Shown here in pieces: positions 48,346 through 59,780 of a stretch of DNA of 64,000 bases. Numbering within the stretch: position 1 is the stretch's first letter; every line of letters starts with the position of its first letter. The notes beneath the pieces were generated by a model, which had not been told where the DNA came from, searched no databases, and was given only the letters and a program-made list of their open reading frames with translations. Made by a program: the position numbers and the translations under genes. Source of the DNA: Sphagnum magellanicum (taxonomy: Eukaryota; Streptophyta; Sphagnopsida; Sphagnales; Sphagnaceae); assembly GCA_021904315.1 (NCBI GenBank), contig CM038918.1:8571349-8635348 (forward strand). Reading direction: 5' to 3'.

Positions 48346-48848
48346 AGCGAGAGGTGTTATGTCTTTTGGACACATGGGCCTTTCACAACTTCATAACCCG
48401 AGATAATGTTGAAAGAATGGAGTTTTAGTTGGAGGAGCTCAAGGCACCCATTGAGGTGCACTTTGCGGATGGGGTTCCCCATCCAATTGTGTTGTAAGCA
48501 AAAAATGTGCCTTTTCAACTAAGGAATTAGAAAGGAAAGGTGGATTTGTCGATTTCTACCTTAGGGGGAATGGAATGCATTTTGGGAATGGAATTCCTTG
48601 CCCATAACAATGTCTTCATAGAAGGGCACAATAGGCTAATTAGAATCCCATCAAAAAATGAAATCATTCAGGTGAAGGCACATAAAGTGCTTAGTGTGGG
48701 TGGATTGACCATCCATTTGATGTTAAGCAAATTTTTGGAAAATGAATGCATGGGAAGTTGTGGCATGTTGTGTGTGATGCGTGTGTTTGATGAATTCGAA
48801 CTAAAGGAGATTACCAATTTGATAAGTCTTCCTAAGTATGTTAAATGA
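48346..48848 (+). pseudogene. Aspartic protease relic (element A copy 2)
   Basis: VLCLLDTWAFHNFITRDN carries the same Gly-to-Trp and polar-to-Phe replacements next to the catalytic Asp as copy 1. The downstream segment is open from 48540 to 48848 with TLGGMECILGMEFLAHNN. Stops at the same places as copy 1. Confidence 0.8.
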
Positions 48849-48852
48849 ATAA

Positions 48853-49700
48853 TTGGATGTGATGCCCAAAGAGTTATTCAATGAATTATCCTTGAAAAAA
48901 AAATTTGACCATGCAATCGAGGTGATGCCGGGAGTGGCACCTCCCACCAAGGCCCCATTTTGGATGAGTCATGAAGAGTTAGAAAAACTTAAGATTCAAC
49001 TTAAGGAACTATTTGCAAAGGGTTACATCAAATTTAGCAAAACACCATATGGGGCACCCGTCTTTTTTGTTCACAAGAAGGACATGATGTTAACGATGTG
49101 TGTGGATTATAGAGGCTTCAACAAAATGACGGTGAAAAATTGATGCCCATTACCTCGAATTGACAACTTGTTTTATCAACTCTCGGGAGTTAAAATGTTT
49201 AGTAGGATTGACCTACATTCAGGATATTACCAAATTCAAATTGCGAAAAGGGACAAAAGGAAAAACTGCTTATTGCACAAAATATGGCTTGTACAAATTA
49301 TTAGTGATGTCTTTTGGACTCACCAATGCACCCACCACATTTTGCACTTATGAACAACATTTTTCGAGAATGGTTCGATGATTTTGTGATCATATACATA
49401 GACAACATTTTGGTCTATAACAACTCTATGGAGGAACATGTGAAGCATCTTTGAAAGGTGTTCCAAAGGTTCAAAAAGAACAAGTTGTATGCTAAGTTCG
49501 AGAAGTGCGAATTCGAGGTGATGAAAGTGGATTTCCTTGGACATAGGATCACCCAAGAAGGTTTGAAGATGGATGACCAAAAGGTGAAGACAATTTTGGA
49601 TTAAGAGCCACTTAGGTCGATTCTCGTTTTAAGGTCATTCTTAAGATAGGCCTCTTATTATCGCAAGTTCGTCAATAATTTTGCAAAGTTAGCAAGGCCT
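48853..49700 (+). pseudogene. Reverse transcriptase relic (element A copy 2)
   Basis: 48853-49143 is open: MPKELFNELSLKKKFDHAIE, FAKGYIKFSKTPYGAPVFFV, HKKDMMLTMCVDYRGFNKMT. After a stop, [20 protein letters not shown], then the shared frame slip, then VIIYIDNILVYNNSMEEH. The catalytic box reads YIDN at 49395-49406, inactive, whereas copy 1 keeps YIDD. Confidence 0.85.
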
Positions 49701-50174
49701 TTGACAAACCTTTTGAAAAAATCATCCGAAACTTATGAATGGGATGAAGAATGCAATGTGGCTTTCGAAACCTTGAAAGGCATTTTGGTGAAAGCCCTAA
49801 TGTTGAAGTTGCCTGACTTTGACAAGGATTTTGAAATCCATTCTGATGCTTCCAACTTTGTGATCGAAAGAGTTCTAATGCAAGATGGAAGGCCGGTTGC
49901 ATTTGAAAGCAAAAAGTTGAATGAAACGGAGCAAAGGTGGCCAACACATGAAAAGGAAATGTGGGCTGTGATACATTGCCTCAAGACTTGGGGCCATTGC
50001 ATAGGCTCCAAGGATGTGGTGGTGTGGACTGATAATATCATCTTGAAATATTTCGCCATTCAACCAAAGTTATCATCAGAACAAGTGAAATGGCAAGACA
50101 CATTAGCCTTGTTCAATGTGGACATTCAACACAAGCTTGAGAAGGATAACATGGTGCCCAATGTGTTAAATTGA
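49701..50174 (+). pseudogene. RNase H, open for 157 codons (element A copy 2)
   Basis: The longest intact domain of this copy: TYEWDEECNVAFETLKGILV, FEIHSDASNFVIERVLMQDG, WPTHEKEMWAVIHCLKTWGH, VVVWTDNIILKYF, LFNVDIQHKLEKDNMVPN. Asp of HSDAS, Glu of EKE and Asp of WTDN are all present, so the catalytic triad visible here is intact, unlike copy 1 (TNN). It remains part of a dead polyprotein. Confidence 0.85.
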
Positions 50175-51400
50175 AAACATTAACTTAAGGTGGTGTATAT
50201 GGGGGAAAAAAAACTTCAAAAGGAAATTTGACTAATGAACCGCCGTGATGAGTTTGCCAAGGAAATAAAGCAAAACATTAAAAAAGGAATCAAGTCACAC
50301 TTCCACTTGTAAGATGGATTATTGTGGTATAAGCAAAATCGGCTCTAAGTTCCGAAAGGGAAGTTTAGGGATGTGCTTTTGAAGGAATGTCATGATGGGC
50401 TTTTGAAGGCCATGGTCGTGCAAAGTGCACCATAACATTCCTCAAGAAGACCTACTATTGGCCTAATTTGAAAGATGATGCAAAGGAGTATGTGAAGATT
50501 TGCTTGCCCTACCAACAAAATTAAACAAACAATAAAAAATAAATAGGATTGTTGTGACTATTACCAATTTCTCAAAGGCAATGGGAAAGTTTGTCCATGG
50601 ATTTCATGGTGAGTTTGCCACCATCAAGGGGATTTGATGTGATCATGGTGGTGGTGGATTGATTTAACAAAATGGCACATTTCATTCTCATAGGAAGGTT
50701 TTTTTCACGCATGTGTTCAAGCATCATGGGCTCCCCCAAGGACATTGTGTTAGATAGAAACCCAAAGTTCACAAGCAAGTTTTGGCAAACCTTGTGGAAA
50801 TGCATGGGGTCGGAACTCAAGATGAGCACTTCATTCTGACCCTAAACATATGGACAAACCAAAAGAGTGAATTTGGTTATCCAATAATTCATAAGGAATT
50901 ATGTGGCGGCGAATCAAAAAAATTGGGTGGACCATTTGTAGTCGATTGAGTTTTGCTACATTAATTCAAAACATTCGGCAACATGGGCCACCCTTTTTCA
51001 AATGGTGATAGGCAACCCCCAAGTGATGCAAGTGAAGAAGTGCTAATGGTCACACGACTTCATGAAAAAAGATGGCAATTGTGGGAAATGGCCAAGGTCA
51101 ATTTCGAAAAGGCACATAAACGATACAAGGATTTTATGAACAAGTCCTTACAGGAGGTGAATTTTGAAGAAAAGGATGAAGTGTGGTTGAACATAAAAAA
51201 ATTCTAGTTGTTAGAAGGTTTGAGCCACAAGTTCTTAGGTCCATATGTGGATCCATTCAAAATGTTGGAATATTTTTTTTTCAACACTTACAAATTAGAA
51301 CTATCAGAAATTTTTAAAATTCATCCCATATTTCATGTTTCACTTTTGAAACCAGTTGCCCATGATGCCTCAAGGCCTAATCGAGAGTATAACTCAAGGC
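50175..51400 (+). pseudogene. Integrase relic (element A copy 2)
   Basis: The zinc finger end reads ICLPYQQN, one Cys replaced by Tyr. The core retains [16 protein letters not shown], but the second Asp reads DRN and the catalytic Glu reads Lys (QTKRVN), so two of three DDE residues are gone. A 25-30 bp deletion lies near 50690. 50983-51207 and 51208-51360 cover the C-terminal region with GPYVDPFKML and HPIFHVSLLKPVAHD. Confidence 0.82.
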
Positions 51401-51420
51401 CTCCACCCGATTTCATTGAT

Positions 51421-51588
51421 AATGAACCAGAATTTGAAGTTGAGGTTGTGTTCAAATCAAGGCAACTAAGGGGGCGAGAACGGGAGTATTTGCTCAAGTG
51501 GAAAGGATACCATCCAATAGAGGCATCTTGGGTGAATGAATCAGACATGGAACATGCCAAAGAAACCATTAAAAAATTCCACAATTGA
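51421..51588 (+). pseudogene. Chromodomain, open (element A copy 2)
   Basis: Part of the open stretch 51208-51588. VVFKSRQLRGREREYLLKWK then GYHPIEASWVNESDMEHAKE: the chromodomain framework is complete, including the aromatic cage-type W and the C-terminal helix. It is fused in frame to the integrase GPY/F module, the diagnostic chromovirus arrangement. Confidence 0.9.
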
Positions 51589-51719
51589 TCGACAAATAAA
51601 CAAAAGAAACATAGAGTGTGATGAGGACATCACTTTTTTTATGAGGGAGGAGATTACACAAATGTACCACATCAAATTGCAAGTGAAATAAAGGTTAAGT
51701 ACTTCCAAGAGATTACATT

Positions 51720-52094
51720 ATGAACAAAATGAGTATTACTAAAAAGAATATCAAATGGCATGGGACAAATGGAACTTCCTTGCGTAAGTTCAAATTAAAA
51801 TTAGACTCCTACCTTGGGGTTAAGAGAAATTTTGGCCCCAAAAAAGGAGGCAAGCAAAATGAACTTGCGGGGACACGCACATGCTCAAAGTGCATCCCAA
51901 AGGGTTGGTTGGTAGTGGTAGTCAACATGGGAAATCATGACCCCATTCGCGTACTAAAATCATGTAACTTGGGACTTAGATTTTTGCAAAGCCTAAGTTT
52001 TCCTTCTCGTACATTGATAGGCATACCTTTAATTAAACTTCATTGTTATGATCAAGGTGCAAGGTTGGGAAAAAAGTCATGTCAACTAACTTAG
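51720..52094 (+). CDS. Unrecognised ORF after the chromodomain (element A copy 2), 124 codons
   Basis: ATG at 51720, collinear in frame with the ORF at 16530-16925 of copy 1. Shared features include IKWHGTN, NFGPK-GGKQ, RTCSKCIPKG, LGLRF-QS and a Lys/Ser-rich end. No known domain. Two independently decaying copies stay open over the full length, while the neighbouring enzyme regions average a stop every few dozen codons. It may still be chance. Confidence 0.35.
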   Translation: MNKMSITKKNIKWHGTNGTSLRKFKLKLDSYLGVKRNFGPKKGGKQNELAGTRTCSKCIPKGWLVVVVNMGNHDPIRVLKSCNLGLRFLQSLSFPSRTLIGIPLIKLHCYDQGARLGKKSCQLT

Positions 52095-52404
52095 GTCAAG
52101 ATTAGACTTGGCTTGAATTCCTCATGAGGGGAAAGATCAAATAATTGCCTCCCAAATGAAGGTTTTGTTAATTATGTGAGTTTAGGTATTTTGACAAAGC
52201 AAGGGTTAAAGGTTTATTTTGAACCCTTTTTGGATTTGCCAAAAAAATGTTGGAAACTTGGGGACACCTAAATTAGCTTAAGGCAAGGTCCTGTTGTAAA
52301 AGCTAACAATTGATGGCCAAGGATCCAAATGAAAGTAATTACATTAAGGAAATAATTTCTAAGTGTAAATGAAAACATTCATCTTTTCTTTTAGTGGGGG
52401 AGAG

Positions 52405-53220
52405 TATCACAACCCTAAATTTGGGCTCGCAACCAAAACAAAGGCATGGAAAGGTGCAGGTCGAAAGTGGAACCCGAAAATCACATTCACACTCCCGAAA
52501 GTGTGAGAAAGTGTGAGGGAATGAGCCCACACACTCCCAAGTGGATCTCCCACTTTGGGAATGGAATCCCTATGGCGTCCCAAATATTTAAAGAATGATT
52601 TGAAAGGTCAAACCTCATTGGATTGAAAACTTATTTATACCATTGAAAATATTTTAAAACATAGATGTTTGAAATGACCTTGCATGATCCATTTGAATTA
52701 CATGTATGCAGGTGGCATGCCACATATCATTGGAAAGCTCCTGATGAGGGCTAAAACCTTGCATTACACCTCACTTCAATTGGAGGTCCACATAAGAAGT
52801 TATGGGCTTTCAAAGTGGTGAAAGTCTCAATTTTGGGAATTTTGAAACTCCCAACTTGGGAGTTCCGAGAAAAATGACATTTAGGTGCAGCCCCCGTGGC
52901 CAATCACAAAGAATATTATAAAGGGGAAGGTGGTGGCTTCCCCCAAGTCTAGGTCGTGGTAGTTTTGTGAATTTATGTATGTTCGTGAGTGGTCTATGCA
53001 CCAAAAGTACTCCAATTATGCACTAACCAAATTGTTGTTTGGTTTTTGCATATCGATATGAATAATTGACCTGCTTGCCACTTGCCATAATCTCCATCCC
53101 AAAGTTTAAGCACGCCTTTTTACCCCTAAAGTGTTACGAACAAGGGAACATACCCTAACCCCTTCCGTTGTTTTCACTTTGGGACTCACATTTGAGTCAT
53201 CCAAAGAGTTTGGGGGTGCA
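52405..53220 (+). repeat. 3' LTR of element A copy 2, 816 bp
   Basis: Starts TATCACAACC (the terminal TG has become TA) after the polypurine tract and ends GGGGGTGCA. Shorter than copy 1 because the ~95-bp segment between repeated TTGAAT(T)AC words is missing near 52695. Confidence 0.82.
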
Positions 53221-54495
53221 TAAGATAGATATAATGGTAGGATATTCAACAGAATATGGCAAACCCAAACTCTTTGCATTCCATTGATCTATAATAGAAT
53301 TCGCAGGTGCAAGTTTACAACTTTGTAATGCTTGAACTACTAGTGATTTACTGACTTGTCCTTTTAGTTCTTTTACATACCCTTTTGCACACACTCCAAA
53401 AAAATTTATAATTAGTTATTTGTTGATTACATATACCTTATCCTTATGCCCAAAGTAAATAAATGTGCTTTTGATCAAGAATGTGTTCATAAATTCCAAC
53501 AGTACATTAGGCATTGATGCTTCCCATTCCATTAGAAACAAAGGAACAAGCCTTAGTTTAAAAGCCTAGTTTTCTTCCTCAGCAATATCTTTCCGTTCCC
53601 CATCCGTTCAACATGTTAGTCATAGTTTTGTTTTTCTCAACAATTTTGCTTCCTCTTCCTACTTTTGTTTGTGCTCACTCCTTTGCGCTTCCTTTTCCTT
53701 TATTATTATTTATAGTTTTTCAATGGCATTCTCTGCATTCATATTGTTGTGAACTCTAGAACTTCAAAAACATGTACAACATCTAGCAATAAACGCAAAT
53801 TGCTTTCTACGGTTACCCTTTTTTTTCATCCTTGAACATCCCACCCATCACATTCAATTTTTTCCATGCCCACTATCTTTTAATTAAAGCTTGATCCACA
53901 AAATTAATATGGCTCATCACGACAAATTTATGTGTCCTTTGTACATCCATGTGTAAACACTTAGCATCATCATTATGAATGAATGTTGCAAATTTCATCT
54001 TTTGATTGCTCCACATTTGTAATCTCCCTACATTAGCTGTATTAATGCCACCTCATTCGCCATGTACACCTTCTATTGATTGTACCCATTTGTCGACTGA
54101 CTATACCCATTTATTTATAGACAGTGATAATACATTTGTTGACTGTACCGATTTTTCTACTAATTATGCCAACAAATTTGATGATTGTGTGAATACACTT
54201 GATGATTGGGTGAACATTGTTGTTGATTTAGTTGATACCCATGATAGTTCATCTTCAAAATCCTGCATCCCAAATCCATCACTTCTGTAGTTATTATTCA
54301 CAGATTTATTATTCATATGTAGATTGAAAATCAATATAATGTTCACTATAGGATTTTTTATCTATTTTTCATCTGTAGCATTCATGGTCTATGGTTTCTA
54401 TATTTCACAATTTTCATCGTCTTCTTTCGTCAAAATTTTGTGCTTAAACTCCACTTACATTTTGTTCCCAATATATTGGCATATGTTGTTCTTGT
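53221..54495 (-). pseudogene. Post-integrase coding region (element B copy 2)
   Basis: Minus strand: heptads MFTQSSSVFTQSS, then a TAA, SVQSTNVLSLSINKWV, TAG, SVDKWVQSIEGV; after the ~570-bp deletion comes a region ending KGQVSKSLVVQALQSCKLA and SLGLPYSVEYPTIIS (53197-53394), where the element A LTR begins. Here two heptad codons that are TAG or a stop in copy 1 read CAG or CTG. No recognised family. Confidence 0.62.
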
Positions 54496-54499
54496 TTTT

Positions 54500-55520
54500 G
54501 AATTTCAAATTCCATGTATGTACAAGGTTTGAGCTTATTGACATTGACCAGCACAAGGTTAGCTTCAAACTTTTCAATGGTTAGCAATAACACATTATTA
54601 TTTAGCAACACATACTATACTCTATACGGTCCAAACCATTTCCTAGTAAATTTCCCTAGATGTGAGTTATTGCCCTTTTGAAACCACATAACATAATCAC
54701 CAAAATTGAACTGCTTTTCTGGATTCTTTTGTTGACTCCATAATGTTATATTCCACTATTGAATTCTTATAGTTTCTGCAGCCTACATTCTGGCTTTTTG
54801 CAACTTGTCCAACTCTATAATTCTACTAGTTAAAATTCTCATTGAAATATTATTTCTTTCATTTCGACCATCATTAACATTATGTACTATGTGGGCATCA
54901 ATGGATGTAATCCATACATTAATTGATATGGTATATACCTTGTTGCTACTTTGTATGTAGTTATGTATGAAAATAATACCAAAGACAAATGTTCATCCCA
55001 ATCTGTTTTATTTTCATTAACTAACTTGGTCAACAATGTCCCAAGTACCTTGTTGGTAAACTCAGCCTTCCCATTCCCCTGAGGATAATAGGTTGTAAAA
55101 CTCACATGTTTCAATAGAAAATGAATTGTCAAATACTTGATGGCATCATTAATGAAACAAACTCCCTTATTTGTGACTATTGTCAAAGGACATCCAATCC
55201 TAGTTAATATGCATTCATACAAAATTTTTGTTATGACTGTTGCAGTATTAGTTCTCAATGCTCTTGCTTCCACCAATTGGTAGCATAATTTGTGGGTATA
55301 AATTATTTTTTTCTTGTATATTTTCTTGTTGGTTTAATTGGCCCCATAAAATCAAGTCCCCATTTCATAAATGGTTCCTCTAAAAGACTTGTCACTAGCT
55401 TTGTAAGACTTTGAATTGCCAATCCTCTTGTTATTTAGCATGCATCACAAGACTTGTAGTAGTCATGCACATCTCTATACATAGTTGGCCACCAATATCT
55501 AACATCCAATATCTTTCTTT
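54500..55520 (-). pseudogene. Integrase relic (element B copy 2)
   Basis: 54887-55276 is open for 129 codons: LTIVTNKGVCFINDAIKYL (the catalytic Asp reads Asn), TIHFLLKHVSFTTYYPQGNG followed by KAEFTNKVLG (catalytic Glu present), TDWDEHLSLVLFSYITTYKV and YQLMYGLHPLMPT. Upstream, the zinc-finger cysteine block and GLDFMGPIKP lie at 55340-55460. The C-terminal part reaches 54500. Confidence 0.85.
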
Positions 55521-55524
55521 ATGT

Positions 55525-55825
55525 TATTTTAGTTGTAAAATGCCCTCCTGCCAGTCCTTCATGTAGTTCTTTCATCACCGTCTATGCTTTTGTAGTTGTC
55601 AAACATCATCACAATTTGTTGTCTTGGCCCATTCCGTACAATTCACAATTTTTCAGTGTGAAAGGTTCTACTTTCTTGACCAATATTTGTTTTTGTCGTA
55701 TTGATAATGTCTCCTCAATTTGTCCTATTCTCAAAAAAAATTTCACATCCTTTGGCCATTCAAGCTTTGCATAAAACAAACTTGCATATGTGGTTTGATC
55801 AAACACACTTTTGGGTTTTGTAATA
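55525..55825 (-). pseudogene. RNase H to integrase connector (element B copy 2)
   Basis: Open segment 55609-55806 reads FDQTTYASLFYAKLEWPKDV, FFLRIGQIEETLSIRQKQIL and KNCELYGMGQDNKL, the linker with a KNCELY-type motif that precedes the integrase zinc finger. Collinear with 21080-21260 of copy 1. Confidence 0.6.
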
Positions 55826-55830
55826 TTTGG

Positions 55831-56115
55831 TCATCTTGACAATGCATATGTAACTACATGAGTTCCGCTTGGCTTATACATTATTATGAAATCATATTCT
55901 AGGAACAATAACAACCATTTAACTATTCTCCCTAAAATCTGTGGTTTGTTGACCAAATAGACCAATGCCATATGATATACATAAAATACAAACTTATTTC
56001 GTAATAAATAATGTCTAAACTTGTGTAAAACAAAAACCATTGCTAAAACCTCTCTTTCTTTTGTGTTATAATTTTGTTCTATTCTATTCAAAAACCTAAA
56101 AGCATACACTACTAG
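55831..56115 (-). pseudogene. RNase H relic (element B copy 2)
   Basis: Open for 92 codons: AFRFLNRIEQNYNTKEREVL, AMVFVLHKFRHYLL, FVFYVYHMALVYLVNKP, GRIVKWLLLFLEYDF, YKPSGTHVVTYALSR. The catalytic Glu (KERE) is present; the TDH-type Asp reads Tyr (VYH). Confidence 0.85.
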
Positions 56116-56249
56116 TTGATCACTCTTCCTTGTTACATTCTAAGACAACATGGCCCCCATAACTAACAAGGATGCATTTGTATGAACATGAAATTCCACC
56201 TCCCAGTTTGGTGATATCAATATTGGTGTTTCAATATACTTTTGTTTGA

Positions 56250-57217
56250 TCAATTCCCAAGCTTTCTAACATTTTTTTGTCCAAAGAAAGTCTTTGTCTT
56301 TCTAGTCACTTTAATAATAGGTGCCATAATAGCAACAAATTTTTTGATAAAACATTTGTAAAACTATGCCATCCCATTAAATACTATAATTTGTTATGGA
56401 TTCTTGGGTGGTGGCATGTTTATTATTGCTTATATCTTCTTTGCATATGGTAGTTTCCCTTCTTTGGAAATAATAAAACCCAATATCATTTTTGAAAATA
56501 CCATAAATGCACATTTATCTAGATTTAGATTAATGCCATATTTTCTACACTTTTGAAAACATAATTTGAATTTCTACATATGACTCTCCATGTCCTTATA
56601 CACTGTAAAATCATCTAGAAATATCTTCATAAATTGTCCAAATATTTTTTGAATGCTTTGGTAACAACTCTATGATATGTTAGAGGTTCATTTTTCACTC
56701 CAAATGACATCACCTTCCATATAAAAGCCCCATAGTCTATAACAAATGAAATCTTGTATTTATCCTCTAAAACTATAAAAATTTGATGATATTTTGAATA
56801 TCCATCTAAGAAAGAATATGTTCCATAGCCTACTATTATGTTCAACACTTCATATGTGAAAGGTAATGGGTATGGATCATTTTTTGTGGCTGCATTTAGT
56901 TTTCTAAAATCTATATAGATTTTCAAATTGCCATTTTTCTAGGGTACTACTACTACATGTGACAACCATGTAACCTCCTCTATGGATTGAATAAATCCAA
57001 CTATTAACAATTTGTCTATATCATGTTTAATTACTATAACATAGTTTGGATTTAATCTGTACATGACCTGATGTGTAAGTGGTACAATAGTGTCCAACTC
57101 AGTTTTGTGTTGTGCTAGCTTTGGTGGAATCCTTTTCAAATCATTGTATGTCCATGCAAAAACATATTTGAATTCCTTCAACAACTCTTCCAATTCCAAC
57201 ACCCTACTCGTTTCCAA
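56250..57217 (-). pseudogene. Reverse transcriptase relic (element B copy 2)
   Basis: Minus strand: HQVMYRLNPNYVIVIKHDID, LIVGFIQSIEEVTWLSHVV (56939-57217), a stop, then KIYIDFRKLNAATKNDPYPL, YSFLDGYSKYHQIFIVLED, FVIDYGAFIWKVMSFGVKNE, and KIFLDDFTVY near 56600. The LDD catalytic pair is intact. YSFLDGYS and VMSFGVKN blocks point to the non-chromoviral side of Ty3/gypsy. Confidence 0.82.
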
Positions 57218-57635
57218 TTATGCATTAATTTTCACCATCTATGGTTATGCATCAATTCCCATATTGAATTTCATTAATTGTTGATCTTTAGTTAATGTCC
57301 ATCCAACTATTTGCAATTCCTGGGCTTTGATTTTTGCTCGAGCTTCATCCATGACAACACTCCTTGGTTGATGACTATAGTATGTCTTCGGATACACCTT
57401 ATCTTCTAGAGCTACTTTTGGTTCATATTTATTGCCAGCTATCTTTGTCTTTGTGCTTTGTACTTCAAATCCCTATTCTAAAATATTAGCCTTCACACTT
57501 GTATCCATGATCTCCACATCTATGGTTTTCACATATTGAATTGTCTCGAGTAAACTAATTGTTCTTATTGAGTTTTGGCTTTGTGGCAAAGATGATATCT
57601 TCTTCTTCGTTTGTGATGCCATTATGATAATCATA

Positions 57636-58013
57636 TCACAGTAACACTTTTGGTCTTCTTACTTCACTTCCTAAATGTTTGGTGATTGCAATTGTTCTTA
57701 CTATCCCATTCCCTTGTATGGTAACAATGTTACTTCCCCAATCATGTGCCACTTTAACATCCTTCAACCATGGTCTCCCCAACAACATGGAATAACTAAA
57801 ATTTACCACATTATTTTGAAATATAGTAAATGTAATTATGTAAGCAATGCCATGAACATATATTTTCAAATCTTTGATCAACCCCACTAGTTTTGTGGTT
57901 GTTTGATTTGCCATCCTCAGACTATATGGTGCAGGTTTAGGCTTTGGAAGCCCCAACCTCAATCTCAACTGTTTTGTGATAATATTAATTCCAAAACTTC
58001 CATCGAGCAACAC
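57636..58013 (-). pseudogene. Aspartic protease, open (element B copy 2)
   Basis: Open for 125 codons: LLDGSFGINIITKQLRLRLG, PYSLRMANQTTTKLVGLIKD, VVNFSYSMLLGRPWLKDVKV, AHDWGSNIVTIQGNG. The catalytic Asp (LLDG) is present at the start of the segment. Best preserved protease in the window. Confidence 0.82.
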
Positions 58014-58319
58014 ATCCTCTATTGTATTCTTCCCAATCTATATTTAGATAATTGCCATATGATTATCTATTGCTATGGCAACTATCCCTACCTTTGGGAC
58101 TGAAGAACCAACTTGTTTAATTGTGGTTATTCTACTTACATTCTAAGTTTTCTTCGGTTTTAGCTTCTACCACATATATCTCTTTAACTTAGGAACTATT
58201 TTAGGCAATTGTCCCAAGTTCAAAATATAACTTGTTTCTAACATATGTTTACCAATGTCTAGAAAAATCTCTTCTACTATAATCAGTTTCTCTTGTGAAT
58301 TCACTACCTCCTAAGATTT

Positions 58320-59348
58320 CTATGCATCCGTAGGAATAATATTTGGCATCTCGGCCAAGTTGTGTTCCATCCCTCTATGGATGTGGATGGCCCTTCTTGT
58401 TGGGTTTGTGTCATTTGAATTTGTTGAATTATTTCCACCATTGATTTTTTCAATCATTCTTCTTTCTCCTAGTTAGCAACACTTTTTGCATCCTTAGTTT
58501 TCTATTTTTAAACACATGTTTTTTAATTGCCTTACTTCTTGTTGCAACATTAACATCCACCACATTCACATCTACAATGATTATTTATGCCTCAGTAATA
58601 GGTTGAACCTCTACTGTTGTCATAGATTTTCCATGAAACATTTTTTGCATTTCAATAAACATTGGATAGTCTATCATTTTATATCCATGCAAACCATAGA
58701 TGTGGCATGCATATGAAGATGTTTTTTGTGGTTTTTGACTTGGTTGTGTGGCTTTTGTGGTTGCCACTGTGGTCTACTATTTCTTCTTTTTATGTGTCTC
58801 CACATTCTGATTCATCATCCCATAATTTGTGCAATGTTTATTAATCTTCCCTATATTACTTTGTGTTTTCATTGATATCACTTGTTTGGTATTCTATGGT
58901 ACTAAAAGAGCATTCCTTGCTTCTACAGTAGTAATGCCTTCTTCACACAACATTGTCACCTCCTTATGTTGTTGTAGTGTTGACCTCTTCATCCTTGTAG
59001 TCGTAATTCTAAGGTACAATTACAAACTTGTTTTAAACACAATAGTTAGAAAATTGTCTATGGTTGGTGCTTGTAAACCATGAGCTAACTTTTGAATTCG
59101 CTCATAGTAAACCTCCACCCTCTCAATCTCCATATTCTGTAGTTCCATGTATATTTGCTTGTCATTTTGAGTCTTCCAATGACATTTGCAGAATGCATGT
59201 GTAAGCTCCGAAAAAATATGGTCAAGGAATTCTGACATGTAATTATGACACTAACTTGATGCTATATCTCGTAGCATATATGATATAAATGCATTGATGA
59301 TACATTTTTTAGAAGTCTTTACATTTGTTTTTACTACAAAATTGAACA
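58320..59348 (-). pseudogene. gag relic, capsid to second knuckle (element B copy 2)
   Basis: Capsid-like segment 59020-59238: SEFLDHIFSELTHAFCKCHW, IERVEVYYERIQKLAHGLQ. The second knuckle, at about 58663-58704, is CHIYGLHGYKMIDY with three of four ligands replaced, two of them identically to copy 1. The region N-terminal of 59348 that carries the first knuckle in copy 1 is deleted here. Confidence 0.72.
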
Positions 59349-59760
59349 CGAGACGACATGTGCTTTGCAGGTCTTTCTTCCGTTCTTAGAATTCATTTGT
59401 CTGACATTAGATTCTGATATGGGGTTTTTGTAAACCCTGCATACTCCTCTTGATTTTCAAAATTATCATATGTTTGTCTTTTAATAACTTATCAATTTGC
59501 TTCCAAATCCAATTGTCGTTGTAAACTCCAGGTCACCATTCGATTCATCTTGTTTCACAATTTTTCATCTTCAGAATTTGTAGATCACTTTGCAATCGTT
59601 ACACCGTCAATTGCTTAACCTTTGATATTTTCTAACATACCCCTTTAATTTTTGAATTGAAAGAAAACAACATTACCCATATAAACATTTTCATTTTAGT
59701 ATACAACAAAATTTGTGCAAAAGCTTCCCATTACTGAAAGAAATAGTTGAAAAAAAACTC
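59349..59760 (-). pseudogene. 5' leader and gag start (element B copy 2)
   Basis: After the primer-binding site the minus strand has about 200 bp of leader, then a reading stretch containing LQRQLDLEAN, RQTYDNFENQEEYAGFTKTP and LRTEERPAKHMSS, which joins the capsid-side gag at 59348. I infer that it is the gag N-terminus of element B, with the middle of gag deleted. Confidence 0.5.
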
Positions 59761-59778
59761 CACACAAGATGGTCGCCA
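59761..59778 (-). other. Putative primer-binding site of element B
   Basis: On the minus strand TGGCGACCATCTTGTGTG lies two bases after a CA dinucleotide that would end the LTR. A TGG start complementary to a tRNA 3' CCA is expected. The tRNA is not identified. Confidence 0.5.
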
Positions 59779-59780
59779 AA

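Larger units (their letters stand above)
48102..53220 (+). mobile_element. Element A copy 2: truncated Ty3/gypsy chromovirus
   Basis: Same organisation as copy 1: gag knuckle, protease, RT, RNase H, integrase, chromodomain, extra ORF, polypurine tract and 3' LTR, with no 5' LTR. Lesions shared with copy 1 include the DTWAF protease loop, a TAA after the protease active-site region, TGA at the end of the protease segment, the +1 slip in RT and the stop after the KAI/TILD block. Private lesions add YIDN in RT and the loss of two catalytic residues in integrase. Confidence 0.9.
47116..59348 (+). repeat. Duplicated composite block, copy 2
   Basis: Collinear with 11863-24804, with the same components and the same internal junctions (minisatellite to gag, element A LTR to element B). 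It differs by deletions: about 95 bp in the LTR (around 52695), about 570 bp in the post-integrase region of B (junction near 53636), about 25-30 bp in integrase A (near 50690), and the B gag region after 59348. Confidence 0.9.
53221..59348 (-). mobile_element. Element B copy 2: Ty3/gypsy element, minus strand
   Basis: Same domain order as copy 1 on the minus strand and the same cut by element A at its 3' side. The sequence after 59348 carries the 5' end of the same kind of element, joined by an internal gag deletion relative to copy 1. All domains carry stops, but the protease, RNase H and integrase segments are open for 90-130 codons. Confidence 0.85.
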
